Part shown: one piece after another, positions 35,571-43,872 of the stretch
Numbering within the stretch: position 1 is the stretch's first letter
Layout of the letters: every line of letters begins with the position of its first letter
NCBI GenBank assembly: GCA_965200975.1
Contig: OZ241740.1
Coordinates: 806,001-870,000, forward strand
DNA from: S5-327 sp965200975
Lineage (GTDB): Bacteria > Chloroflexota > Dehalococcoidia > Lucifugimonadales > Australimonadaceae
DNA: 64,000 nucleotides
Direction of reading: 5' to 3'
Notes under the pieces: generated by a model
Told to the model about the DNA's origin: nothing
Databases searched by the model: none
The model's input: the letters and a program-made list of their open reading frames with translations, nothing else
Position numbers and translations under genes: made by a program

Positions 35571-36617
35571 ATGCCGGTAATCGACGCAGACACCCACGTC
35601 GACGAGACCGAGGCCACCTGGCAACCTCTTGCAGGCGCCAGCGCCCGGCACGCTCCCGCCACGATGACCCCGCCCCCGGAGGAGATCGAGCGCCTCGCGC
35701 TCAGCCCTTCGCGCAGCCGCTTCTGGCTCGTGGAGGGACGCCTTCAGGTGCGCGCCGTGCGCGACGACATCCACCATCCGCCGCGCCCGCGACGCGAGCT
35801 CGAGGACATCGACGGACGCCTCGCCGATATGGACCGTATGGGCGTCGACGTGCAGGTGCTCTTTCCCACGTTCTTCATCCGCTACATCTCGCTGAGCGCC
35901 GAGCCGGAAGCGGCGCTTGCGCGCTCCTACAATCAGTGGATCGCCGAGCGCTGCGCGCAGACCGGCGGACGACTCCGCTGGGCAGCCGTCATCCCCTGGC
36001 TCGATCCCGAATGCGCCGCCGAGGAGGTGCGCTGGGCCAAGGAGCACGGCGCATGCGGCATCTTTAAGCGCGGGTTCGACCTCGGAAAGTCCGTGAGCGA
36101 CCCCCATTTCTTCCCCGCTTACGAGGCTGCGAACGACATGCATCTGCCCCTGTGCATCCATACGGGGCATCCCGGCAGCGAATGGGACCGTGGCTTCCCC
36201 GTTATGGCCTCGTTCCTCTCCGTCGTCAACGCCAAGCTCCCCGCGCGGTTCCCCAACATTCGCTTCGGCTTTATCGAGGCCGGTGCCTCGTGGATCCCCT
36301 ACGCGCTGTCGCAGCTTGCAATGCGCGAGCGCGCGGCACGCATTCATGAGGAAGACCCCACGGTGTCCGCCTCCCAAGCGCTCTTCCGCGACAATCGCCT
36401 CTACGTCTCCATCGACCCCGTCGACGATGTCGAGTACCTGCTCTCGCTTGGCGCTGAAGACAACCTGATCATCGGCACCGACTACAGCCACACCGACCCG
36501 TCGGCGAACCTCAACGCCCTCGGGGAGGTGCGCCGCTGGGCGCAGGAGGGCAGGATCAGCGACGAAACCGCCGTCAAAATCCTCGAGCACAACCCCGCAG
36601 CCCTCTACGGACTGTAG
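35571..36617 (+). CDS. ACMSD-like metal-dependent amidohydrolase
   Basis: A 348-residue amidohydrolase-2 family protein. It opens MPVIDADTHVDE, has a metal histidine in LCIHTGHPG, GFIEAGASWIPY in the barrel core, and the catalytic aspartate in IIGTDYSHTDPS. AGGAG lies 7 nt before the ATG. The stop is 24 nt before a molybdenum hydroxylase large subunit, so the two probably form an operon in which a ring or side chain is first hydroxylated and then cleaved or decarboxylated; that order is inference. Confidence 0.86.
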   Translation: MPVIDADTHVDETEATWQPLAGASARHAPATMTPPPEEIERLALSPSRSRFWLVEGRLQVRAVRDDIHHPPRPRRELEDIDGRLADMDRMGVDVQVLFPTFFIRYISLSAEPEAALARSYNQWIAERCAQTGGRLRWAAVIPWLDPECAAEEVRWAKEHGACGIFKRGFDLGKSVSDPHFFPAYEAANDMHLPLCIHTGHPGSEWDRGFPVMASFLSVVNAKLPARFPNIRFGFIEAGASWIPYALSQLAMRERAARIHEEDPTVSASQALFRDNRLYVSIDPVDDVEYLLSLGAEDNLIIGTDYSHTDPSANLNALGEVRRWAQEGRISDETAVKILEHNPAALYGL

Positions 36618-36641
36618 GGGATTGCAGGACTGGAGGCTGCA

Positions 36642-38960
36642 ATGACGACGACGAGCGACGCCGGGGCGCCCTACATAGGCCAGCGCATCCTCCGTATGGA
36701 GGACGACCGCCTTCTGCGCGGGCGCGGGAGCTTCACCGCCGATATGCAGCTGCCGGGCATGGCGTCGCTCGCCATCGTTCGCAGCCCCTACGCCCACGCC
36801 GCCATCACCGGCATCGACTGCTCGGCGGCGCTCGCGGCGCCCGGCGTCGTCGCCGTCTTAACCGGCGACGACCTGGAGGGGGTCGGCCTGCTCGACAGCG
36901 TCGGGCGGCCCGGCATGGAGATCAAGCCGGGCGGCGCGCATCCCGCGCTCGCCCTAGGCAGGGCGCTCTACGCGGGGCAGCCCGTTGCAGCCGTCGCCGC
37001 CGAGACCGCCGCGCAGGCCGCCGACGCCGCCGCGCAGGTGATCGTCGACTACGAGCCGCTCGAACCCGTCAACGACCTCGAACGCGCCGCGAACGGGGAA
37101 TACCCGCCGCTCCACCCCGTTATGGAGAACAACATCTGCGCCTACCAGCGCGCCGGCGGAGGCGATGTCGATGCGGCGTTCGCCTCCGCAGACCGGGTCG
37201 TCTCCGGCAGATTCGTCGTCCCCCGGCTGGCGCCGCTGGCGATGGAAGGGCGCGCCTGCATCGCCAGCTACGACGCCCCCTCGGGCGACCTGACATTCTG
37301 GTCGTCCAACCAGTCGGCCCACGACACGCAGCACCATATCGAAGAGGTGATCAGCGTGTCGGGGCGCATTCGCGTGTTCGCGCCGGACGTGGGAGGCGGC
37401 TTCGGCCACAAGCACCACCTCTACCCCGAAGAAGTGGCCGCCATCGTCCTCGCTATGCGCCTCGACCGGCCCGTGAAGTGGGTGGAGGAGCGCAGCGAAA
37501 ACCTCCACTCGTCGCATGCGCGCGGCCTCGAGGCGTCGCTGGAGGCCGCCGTCCGCGCCGACGGCAAGGTTCTCGGATTGCGGGGGCGCTTCTACTCCGA
37601 TATGGGCGCGTACCGGATAAGCGGCGCCTTCACCTCGCCCGACAACGCCGCCAAGCGCATTACCGGCCCCTACGACATCCCCGCCTACGACGGCGAGCAG
37701 TTCTGCGTCGTCACCAACCGTCCGCCGATGACCGCCTACCGCGGCGCCGGCCAGCCCGAGGGCACGTTCTGCATGGAGCGGCTGCTCGACATCATCGCCG
37801 CCGAGCTGGAGCTCGACCCCGTCGAGATGCGGCGGCGCAACCTCATTCCTCCCGCGAGCTTTCCCTACTCCACCGTGGCGGGCATTCCCTACGTGGACGG
37901 CGACTACGAGCCGGTGCTCGACCGCGCATTGGAGGCTGCCGGCTACGCCGAACTGTCCGCCCGGCGCGAACGCGAACGCGCCGAGGGGCGGCTTGTCGGG
38001 CTGGGCGTCGCGCTCTCCACCAAGGGCTCCGGCGGCACGGGAGGCGCCGCCGCCCGCTCCAGCGCCGCCAGGATCGTCGTCTCTCCCGACGGAGGGGTCA
38101 CGCTCATCACCGACATTTCGCCGCATGGACAGGGCAACGCCACCACCTTCGCCCAAATCACCGCCGACGCGCTCGGCGTCCCCTTCGACGATGTCGATGT
38201 GCAGTGGGGCGACTCCGACCTCATCGAGCCGTTCGGGCCGGGCGCCGGCACCTACGCCAGCCGGGGCTTGGTCATCGGCGGCCACGCCGTTCACCAGACC
38301 GCCTGCGAGACCCGCGACAGACTCCTCGACGCCGCAGCCCACGTACTCGAGGCGGAGAAGGGCGACCTCGATATAGCGCGGGGCGTCGTTCGGTCCCGCG
38401 CCGATTCCTCGCGTCAGATCCCCATCGGACAGCTGGCCGCCCTTGTCGGATCGCCCGGCGAGGGCTTCGCCCACTACTCCACCTACACGCTCCCGCCCGG
38501 CAGTTTCGCCTTCGCGGCGCATATCGCCTACGTCGAGGTCGACCGGGACACCGGCGCGACGGACATCCGCGACTTCGTCGCCGTCCACGACGTCGGAAAC
38601 CTCATCAACCCGACGATCGTCGAGGGGCAGATTCACGGGGGCGTCATTCAGGGATTCGGAGAAGCGATGTTCGAGGCGGTCTCCTACGCCGCCGACGGGC
38701 GCCCCAACGAGTGGTCGCTGATGGACTACGCGGCGCCGCTTGCGGAAGACCTCCCCCGCATCGTCGTCGAGACCAAAGCCACCGAGGCCCGCAACGGCGC
38801 CCTCGGCGTCCGAGGCATCGGCGAAATGCCATCCGTCGCAAGCCCTGTCGCGCTCGCCAACGCCGTCCACGACGCTCTGCAGTCCATCGGCGCCCCCAGC
38901 GTCGACATCCCCCTCACGCAAGAGCGCCTCTGGCGGGCCATCCAGCTAGCCGGATGCTGA
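36642..38960 (+). CDS. Molybdenum hydroxylase large subunit, third paralog
   Basis: A 772-residue xanthine dehydrogenase-family catalytic subunit. GGGFGHKHH near residue 250, the active-site loop AYRGAGQPEG and the catalytic glutamate in RGIGEMPS are present. AYRGAGQ resembles the loop of form II CoxL-like enzymes, whose substrates are mostly unknown, not form I CO dehydrogenase. GGAGG lies 6 nt before the ATG. No FAD or Fe-S subunit accompanies it. It follows an amidohydrolase and is followed by a lipoprotein whose first possible ATG overlaps its stop. Confidence 0.92.
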   Translation: MTTTSDAGAPYIGQRILRMEDDRLLRGRGSFTADMQLPGMASLAIVRSPYAHAAITGIDCSAALAAPGVVAVLTGDDLEGVGLLDSVGRPGMEIKPGGAHPALALGRALYAGQPVAAVAAETAAQAADAAAQVIVDYEPLEPVNDLERAANGEYPPLHPVMENNICAYQRAGGGDVDAAFASADRVVSGRFVVPRLAPLAMEGRACIASYDAPSGDLTFWSSNQSAHDTQHHIEEVISVSGRIRVFAPDVGGGFGHKHHLYPEEVAAIVLAMRLDRPVKWVEERSENLHSSHARGLEASLEAAVRADGKVLGLRGRFYSDMGAYRISGAFTSPDNAAKRITGPYDIPAYDGEQFCVVTNRPPMTAYRGAGQPEGTFCMERLLDIIAAELELDPVEMRRRNLIPPASFPYSTVAGIPYVDGDYEPVLDRALEAAGYAELSARRERERAEGRLVGLGVALSTKGSGGTGGAAARSSAARIVVSPDGGVTLITDISPHGQGNATTFAQITADALGVPFDDVDVQWGDSDLIEPFGPGAGTYASRGLVIGGHAVHQTACETRDRLLDAAAHVLEAEKGDLDIARGVVRSRADSSRQIPIGQLAALVGSPGEGFAHYSTYTLPPGSFAFAAHIAYVEVDRDTGATDIRDFVAVHDVGNLINPTIVEGQIHGGVIQGFGEAMFEAVSYAADGRPNEWSLMDYAAPLAEDLPRIVVETKATEARNGALGVRGIGEMPSVASPVALANAVHDALQSIGAPSVDIPLTQERLWRAIQLAGC

Positions 38961-38977
38961 GGCTTCACCTCTCCCCA

Positions 38978-40189
38978 ATGCGCAAGCTCGCTATTACTGC
39001 AGTCGCTCTGCTCGCTTTGGCGGCGGCAGGCTGTTCATCGCCCTCGCCAACCGAGGCGCCGGACATCGCCGCAACCGTCATCGCATCGCTCCCTACCCCC
39101 ACCGCGACGCCGGAGCCGACGCCCACCCCAACGCCGAGCCCGACGCCGGCGCCCACGCCTACCCCCGTACCGCCTACGCCAACCCCGACGCCGGCGCCCA
39201 CCCCTACGCCAACCCCAGCCGCCACTCCTACGCCCACTCCCACTCCAACTCCGACACCAATGCCCACCCCTACGTCCACGCCTACGCCAACCCCGACGCC
39301 AGCGCCTACGCCTACACCAACCCCAACCCCAGCGCCGACACCCACGCCTACACCAACCCTAACCCCAACCCCGACCCCCACCCCTACGCCCACGCCAACT
39401 CCCACGCTGGACCAAGTCACAGCGGTCAGTAGCGGCAGATGGCATGTATGCGCGCTGAAATTGGACGGCAGTCCTGCATGCTGGGGCTCTAACGGCTCCG
39501 ATCAAGCGTCGCCGCCGGCCGGGGAGCGGTTCGTAGCGATCAGCAGCGGAGAAGAGCACACATGCGCATTGCGCCCCGACGGCAGCGCAGTCTGCTGGGG
39601 TAACCCCGGGAATGGGAGGACGGATGCGCCATATGGTCGACAGTTCGCGTCCATTAGCAGCGGCAAACTGCATACTTGTGCAGTGACGACTGACGGCATC
39701 CCTGTTTGCTGGGGGTCTGACGGCAATGACCAGTCGTCGTCTCCGCGCAGCGATGGGTTCGCCGTCACCAGTACTGGTCACTACTTTACTTGCGCGCTCA
39801 AACTGGACGGCGCCCCCGTCTGTTGGGGGTATGACGCCAGTGGCCAATCGTCGCCTCCGCAGAACGAACGGTTCACGACTATCAGCAGCGGCCGCTACCA
39901 TGCCTGTGGGCTGAGGCTGGATGGTACGCCCGTCTGCTGGGGATCTAGCAGCAGGGGCGCAGCGTCTCCCGCACAAACAGGGCGCCTTGTGGCGATCAGC
40001 AGCGGCGAGAGGCACGCCTGTGCGCTGCGCGTCGATGGGAGCGCGGTCTGCTGGGGAGACGACCGTCTCGGGCAAGCGTCGCCGCCCGAGGGCGAGCGGT
40101 TTACGGCGATCAGCAGCGGGTGGGAGCACACGTGCGCGCTCCGGCATAACGGTGGCGTCGTCTGCTGGGGACGCCTTGTCGACGCATGA
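38978..40189 (+). CDS. RCC1-repeat lipoprotein with Thr/Pro linker
   Basis: A 403-residue surface lipoprotein. The signal peptide MRKLAITAVALLALAAAGC ends in a lipobox cysteine (C19). A Thr/Pro tract of about 105 residues (nucleotides about 39092-39412, simple repeats of ACNCCN type) follows, then seven RCC1-like repeats of 38-39 residues, each with a pair of cysteines in the pattern HxCALxxDGxxxCWG. Seven blades suggest a complete beta-propeller at the cell surface. An ATG at 38954, overlapping the upstream stop, is an alternative start. Ligand unknown; typical of proteins displayed on a stalk. Confidence 0.85.
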   Translation: MRKLAITAVALLALAAAGCSSPSPTEAPDIAATVIASLPTPTATPEPTPTPTPSPTPAPTPTPVPPTPTPTPAPTPTPTPAATPTPTPTPTPTPMPTPTSTPTPTPTPAPTPTPTPTPAPTPTPTPTLTPTPTPTPTPTPTPTLDQVTAVSSGRWHVCALKLDGSPACWGSNGSDQASPPAGERFVAISSGEEHTCALRPDGSAVCWGNPGNGRTDAPYGRQFASISSGKLHTCAVTTDGIPVCWGSDGNDQSSSPRSDGFAVTSTGHYFTCALKLDGAPVCWGYDASGQSSPPQNERFTTISSGRYHACGLRLDGTPVCWGSSSRGAASPAQTGRLVAISSGERHACALRVDGSAVCWGDDRLGQASPPEGERFTAISSGWEHTCALRHNGGVVCWGRLVDA

Positions 40190-40213
40190 TGAGCGAGGGG
40201 GCTTAGAGATTGT

Positions 40214-40249
40214 GAGGGGGTTCCGGAGGAGAGGACTCTCTCCCGGCTG
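40214..40249 (-). repeat. Dispersed hairpin repeat, diverged copy D'
   Basis: Read on the minus strand it gives CAGCCGGGAGAGAGTCC then CTCTCCTCCGGAACCCCCTC, the plan of copies A-F with changes. It is oriented opposite to copy D 35 bp away. Confidence 0.6.
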
Positions 40250-40283
40250 AGGCAGGCGCCCGGCCAGCCGCCCGGCCTGCGCC

Positions 40284-40314
40284 GCTGGAGAGCGTTCGCT
40301 CTCCCAGACCCCCT
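40284..40314 (+). repeat. Dispersed hairpin repeat, copy D
   Basis: GCTGGAGAGCGTTCGCTCTCC followed by CAGACCCCCTCG, near-identical to copies B and C. It lies between the RCC1 lipoprotein and the PAC2 gene. Confidence 0.8.
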
Positions 40315-40386
40315 CGTGACTCCTAACAGCCGAGCTTGTCGCTCCCAGGGTTGCAAAGTTCTCTCGTATAGGCGCACTATAGGCGT

Positions 40387-41298
40387 ATGAACGTTGGAGC
40401 ATTCGAACTCAGCGATCCTCTGCCGGAGCTGCGGGAGCCGCACCTTATCGCCACGCTCACCCCGTGGATCGACGCCGGCAGCGTCGGATCCCTCAGCGTC
40501 GAGCGCCTCGAGCGCTATATGGGCGCCGAGCGCCTCGGCGGGCTCTCGACGCCGGGCAAGTTCTTCGACTTCACCCGCTACCGCCCGATGGTCTACTACG
40601 AGGACGGTCAGCGCAGGATGCGTGTGCCCAACGCCGAGCTCCGATGGGCTACCGGCTCCGGCAGCCACGACTTCATCTTCTTCCATATGCTGGAGCCTCA
40701 CGCCAACGCGGAGGAGTACATCGACGCAGTGACCGGCGTTATCGAGCACCTCGAGGTCAGGCGCTTCTGCCGCATCGGAGCCATGTACGACGCCGTCCCG
40801 CACACGCGCCCCCTGCTCGTTATGGGCACGCTCAACGGTGAACCGCTTGAAAACGTCGAGGGCGTCGAGGGCAACCGCCGCCGCCCCTATCAGGGCCCCA
40901 CCTCGATTATGAATATGGTGAGCGACCGCCTCAGCGGCAAGAGCATCGACAGCATGATGCTGATGTGCCGGCTGCCGCACTATGTCGAACTCGAGGCCGA
41001 CTTCGCAGGCCGCACCAAGATGCTGCAGGTGCTCAGCTCCATCTACGGCTTTCCGCCTGAGTACTCCGCCAGCCAGCGGGACACGCATCAGTACGCCCGC
41101 GTCACCGCCGAGATGCAGCGCAACCCCAAGGTGCGCTCGCTCGTCGAGCGCCTCGAATCGGACTACGACGCCCGGCGGGCGCGCCGGCAGCGGAACACGC
41201 CGCCGGCCACGGAAGACCTGCCGCCTCTGCCGCCCTCCGTCGAGGAGTTCCTCGGCAAACTCACCGGCCCTGCTGACAGCGACGACGAGAGCAAGTAA
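40387..41298 (+). CDS. PAC2-family protein
   Basis: A 303-residue protein matching the PAC2 (proteasome-assembly-chaperone-like) family of actinobacteria and relatives. Typical segments are TPWIDAGSVGS near residue 25, HDFIFFHMLEPH near residue 93, RIGAMYDAVPHTRP and a long C-terminal region with a Pro-rich stretch. Function in bacteria is not established; some occur with proteasome or Pup systems, none of which is in this window. No strong Shine-Dalgarno is seen. A short repeat TATAGGCG occurs twice just before the ATG. Confidence 0.75.
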   Translation: MNVGAFELSDPLPELREPHLIATLTPWIDAGSVGSLSVERLERYMGAERLGGLSTPGKFFDFTRYRPMVYYEDGQRRMRVPNAELRWATGSGSHDFIFFHMLEPHANAEEYIDAVTGVIEHLEVRRFCRIGAMYDAVPHTRPLLVMGTLNGEPLENVEGVEGNRRRPYQGPTSIMNMVSDRLSGKSIDSMMLMCRLPHYVELEADFAGRTKMLQVLSSIYGFPPEYSASQRDTHQYARVTAEMQRNPKVRSLVERLESDYDARRARRQRNTPPATEDLPPLPPSVEEFLGKLTGPADSDDESK

Positions 41299-41384
41299 CC
41301 GTATGGGGCGCGGTCGGCGGCGTCCGCCCGAGGGCTAGCATCGCTTCGCGCCGCCCCTTCTACGGCTGGATCATCGTCGCCGCA

Positions 41385-42590
41385 TTGAGCGTCGCCGGCG
41401 GCGTGAGCATGTTCATGGGGGCTGGCAACTTCGGCCTGTTCGTCGCCCCCATGAGCGCCGAACTCGGCATCGGCAACAGCTACTTCGGCTGGGCGCTCTC
41501 GGCCCGGCTTCTTGGTTTCGCCGTCTCCGGGCCTATCCTGGGACGTCTGATCGACCGTTACGGCTCGCGCGCGCCGCTCGCCGCGGGCGGGCTCCTCTTC
41601 GGCGCCAGCGCCGTCGCCCTTGGGCTCGTCGAGTCCGGATGGCAGATGATCGGCCTCACGCTCTTCGCCGGCGTCACCGGTTTCTGGGGAAGCAGCACCC
41701 TCTACCTCAGCATCCCCATCGCCAAGTGGTTCGTCCGCAAACGCGGGCGGGCGATGTCGCTCTTCTTTATGGGCATCCCGCTAGGCATCGCCATTGCCAG
41801 CCCGCTTACGCAGCTGCTCATCGACGCAGTCGGCTGGCGCAGCGCGTGGGTCGTCCTCGGCGCCGGAGGCGGACTCGCCATCGCTATCATCTCGCTGGTG
41901 TTCGTCCGCAATGTGCCAGCCGACCTCGGACTGTTTCCCGACGGCGCCCCGGCTGAGCCCGGCGTCCCCGGCGCTTCCGCCGGCGGGGGCCGCCCCGAGC
42001 ATCCCTGGACAGTGGCGGAGGCTATGCGCACGGGAGCGTTCTGGCGCATCAGCCTCGCCTACGGGTTGCTTATGGCTGCGATGGGCGTCATCGGCGTGTT
42101 CTGGGTTCCCTTCCTCCGCAGCATCGAGGTCGCCCCCGGCATCGCCGCAATGGCGTTCGCGACGCAGGCTTTTACGCAGGTTGTCTCTTCCGGACTCATC
42201 GCCCCGTGGATCGACCGCGCTCAGCCGAGGTACGTCGCTATCGCAGGGTTCGCAAGCGTCGCCGGCGGCATGCTCGTCGCGGCCAACGCGTCCGCGGCAT
42301 GGCACGGGTTCGCAGGAGCAGTGCTCGCGGGCATCGGCCTCGGCGCCGCCATGCTGATGCAGACGCACATCTGGCCCTCGTACTTCGGGCGTCAGCACAT
42401 CGGCGCGATACGGGGCGCCGCCACGCCGCTGACCATCGCGATGACGGCGATGGGGGCGCCGGTGCTTGGTCTGCTGTTCGACTCCGCAGGATTCACCGCG
42501 GGTTGGCTTGTCGCCGCAGGAGGGCTGCTCGCCGGTCTGGCGCTGCTGCTGCTATCGCCGAAGCCGCAAGTCCGGGCCGCCGCCGCGTAG
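41385..42590 (+). CDS. MFS transporter, N-terminus uncertain
   Basis: A 12-helix major facilitator of about 400 residues; GRLIDRYGSRAPL between helices 2 and 3 is the MFS signature. The first canonical start is the TTG at 41385, inside helix 1. The conserved pre-helix segment RRPFYGWIIVAA lies in frame upstream (about 41349-41384) but no ATG, GTG or TTG precedes it after the last gene; an ATC at 41340 follows GAGGG. Either a rare start codon or a sequence error removed the start. It resembles the MFS at 45612 (MFYGWRMV). Substrate unknown, possibly a carboxylate. Confidence 0.8.
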   Translation: MSVAGGVSMFMGAGNFGLFVAPMSAELGIGNSYFGWALSARLLGFAVSGPILGRLIDRYGSRAPLAAGGLLFGASAVALGLVESGWQMIGLTLFAGVTGFWGSSTLYLSIPIAKWFVRKRGRAMSLFFMGIPLGIAIASPLTQLLIDAVGWRSAWVVLGAGGGLAIAIISLVFVRNVPADLGLFPDGAPAEPGVPGASAGGGRPEHPWTVAEAMRTGAFWRISLAYGLLMAAMGVIGVFWVPFLRSIEVAPGIAAMAFATQAFTQVVSSGLIAPWIDRAQPRYVAIAGFASVAGGMLVAANASAAWHGFAGAVLAGIGLGAAMLMQTHIWPSYFGRQHIGAIRGAATPLTIAMTAMGAPVLGLLFDSAGFTAGWLVAAGGLLAGLALLLLSPKPQVRAAAA

Positions 42591-42635
42591 CGCTTCCTGC
42601 TGCGTTCGCTCGCTCACCACCCCTATGACCTTCTG

Positions 42636-42660
42636 AGGAGGCGCTTTCTAAGCGCCTCCT
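42636..42660 (+). terminator. 11-bp hairpin after MFS gene
   Basis: AGGAGGCGCTT and AAGCGCCTCCT form a perfect stem with a TCT loop, 46 nt after the MFS stop. No T-run follows, but stability should be high. Confidence 0.6.
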
Positions 42661-42748
42661 ACGACTTGTGAGAGGGCGAGAACGCTCGCAACGTGATAAA
42701 ACGAGTACGGCCCGTTGGCCGCTACAACGAATACGCAAGGAGAACGTC

Positions 42749-43702
42749 ATGATCCTGATCGTCGGGGGCATGGGCTTTATCGGACTCAACACTGCACTGC
42801 GCTTGATAGAGGCGGGCGAGAGCGTCGTCATCACGCAGCACAGTGCGCGCCGCATCCCCGACGCCCTGGCGCCCTACCTGAATGACCGGGCGTTCGTGGA
42901 GCAAGTCGACGTCACCAAGAGTTACGAGGTGATGGAGGCTGCGCACCGCCGGCAGGCCGGCAGCATCATCTCGTTTGCGGCGCCCCCCGCTCGCGGCATC
43001 AGTCCCCAGGAGGACTACCGCATCTACACCCAGGGGCTGCAGTCGCTGCTGGAGACGACGCGGGCGCTCGGCCTCGGACGCCTCTCGCTCGCCAGCTCGA
43101 CCTCGGTCTACGGCAGCCTTCCGGGAGGGCCCTTTCGGGAGGATATGCCGCTTCCCATCGGCTCGCGCACGCAGGTCGAGGCGTTCAAGAAGGGTATGGA
43201 GATCCACGCCGCCCACTACGCATCCCGAGCGAACATCGATGTGGTGTCGCTCCGCATCGGCAGCATCTACGGCCCCTACTACTACAGCATGTTCAACCCG
43301 ATGAGCCGTATGTGCCACGCTGCGCTCAAGGGCGAGGATCCTGACTTCTCCGACCGGCCCGGCGGCAGCATCAGCGAGGACGACGAGGGCGACTGGACGT
43401 ACGTCGCCGACCTCGCGCGCGGCATCCAACTCCTCCACACTGCCGAGCGGCTCTCTCACGATGTCTACAACATCGGCTCTGGAAAGGCCTGCTCCACGAA
43501 AGAGATATTCGATGCGGTGCGCAAGGCGCTGCCGGACGCGACGTGCTCAGCCCTCAAGCCTGGCCGCAGCCCCGCCGCCAACCCTCCGAACCCGGTGATG
43601 GACATCGCGCGCATCAGCAGCGATGTGGGGTACGAGCCGGAGTACGACATCGACTCCGGCATCGCCGCATACGTCGAGCACCTCCGCAATCATCCGCAGT
43701 AG
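42749..43702 (+). CDS. NAD-dependent epimerase/dehydratase-like protein
   Basis: A 317-residue extended short-chain dehydrogenase. The NAD-binding motif is GGMGFIG near residue 6 and the SSTSVYG strand supplies the catalytic Ser/Thr. Where YxxxK is expected the sequence reads TQVEAFKKGME, so the catalytic tyrosine is missing. SLRIGSIYGP and NIGSGKACS complete the fold. AAGGAG precedes the ATG at 42749. Its last codon and stop lie inside the 71-bp repeat that precedes the EVE gene. It may be a binding protein or have an altered mechanism. Confidence 0.78.
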   Translation: MILIVGGMGFIGLNTALRLIEAGESVVITQHSARRIPDALAPYLNDRAFVEQVDVTKSYEVMEAAHRRQAGSIISFAAPPARGISPQEDYRIYTQGLQSLLETTRALGLGRLSLASSTSVYGSLPGGPFREDMPLPIGSRTQVEAFKKGMEIHAAHYASRANIDVVSLRIGSIYGPYYYSMFNPMSRMCHAALKGEDPDFSDRPGGSISEDDEGDWTYVADLARGIQLLHTAERLSHDVYNIGSGKACSTKEIFDAVRKALPDATCSALKPGRSPAANPPNPVMDIARISSDVGYEPEYDIDSGIAAYVEHLRNHPQ

Positions 43703-43767
43703 CCGCGCACCGCTCGTTCGAAGCGCAGCGCAGACATAGTCCGCAGCAGGGCAAGGGAGAAGGAACA
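43697..43767 (+). repeat. 71-bp direct repeat, left copy
   Basis: It matches 44990-45060 at about 66 of 71 positions. It begins CAGTAGCC with the final codon and stop of the epimerase gene and ends GGGAGAAGGAACA, which supplies a Shine-Dalgarno for the next reading frame. Confidence 0.9.
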
Positions 43768-43773
43768 GAGATC

Positions 43774-43872
43774 ATGAGACTTCACAGGATTGCGCCAACG
43801 GGCCAGGGCCGACCGTGGGCCGCTGACACGCTACTTGGAGCAGCCGAGGAGGTCGCGTGGCGTACTTTCTAG
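43774..43872 (+). CDS. Possible 32-codon leader ORF
   Basis: ATG at 43774 with AAGGA about 9 nt upstream (from the repeat) opens a 32-residue frame (MRLHRIAPTGQGRPWAA onward) that ends 16 nt inside the EVE-nuclease gene in another frame. It could couple translation to that gene or be chance. No family recognised. Confidence 0.35.
   Translation: MRLHRIAPTGQGRPWAADTLLGAAEEVAWRTF

Noticed and set aside
36954..38921. Long antisense open frame opposite the third molybdenum hydroxylase (and similar ones at 2305-3546, 4531-5538, 12749-14149)
   Set aside because: High-GC third positions produce long antisense frames; their translations show no domain and the plus-strand genes are clear families.
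39092..39412. Thr/Pro simple repeat as non-coding satellite
   Set aside because: It stays in frame between a lipoprotein signal and RCC1 repeats, so it encodes the stalk.
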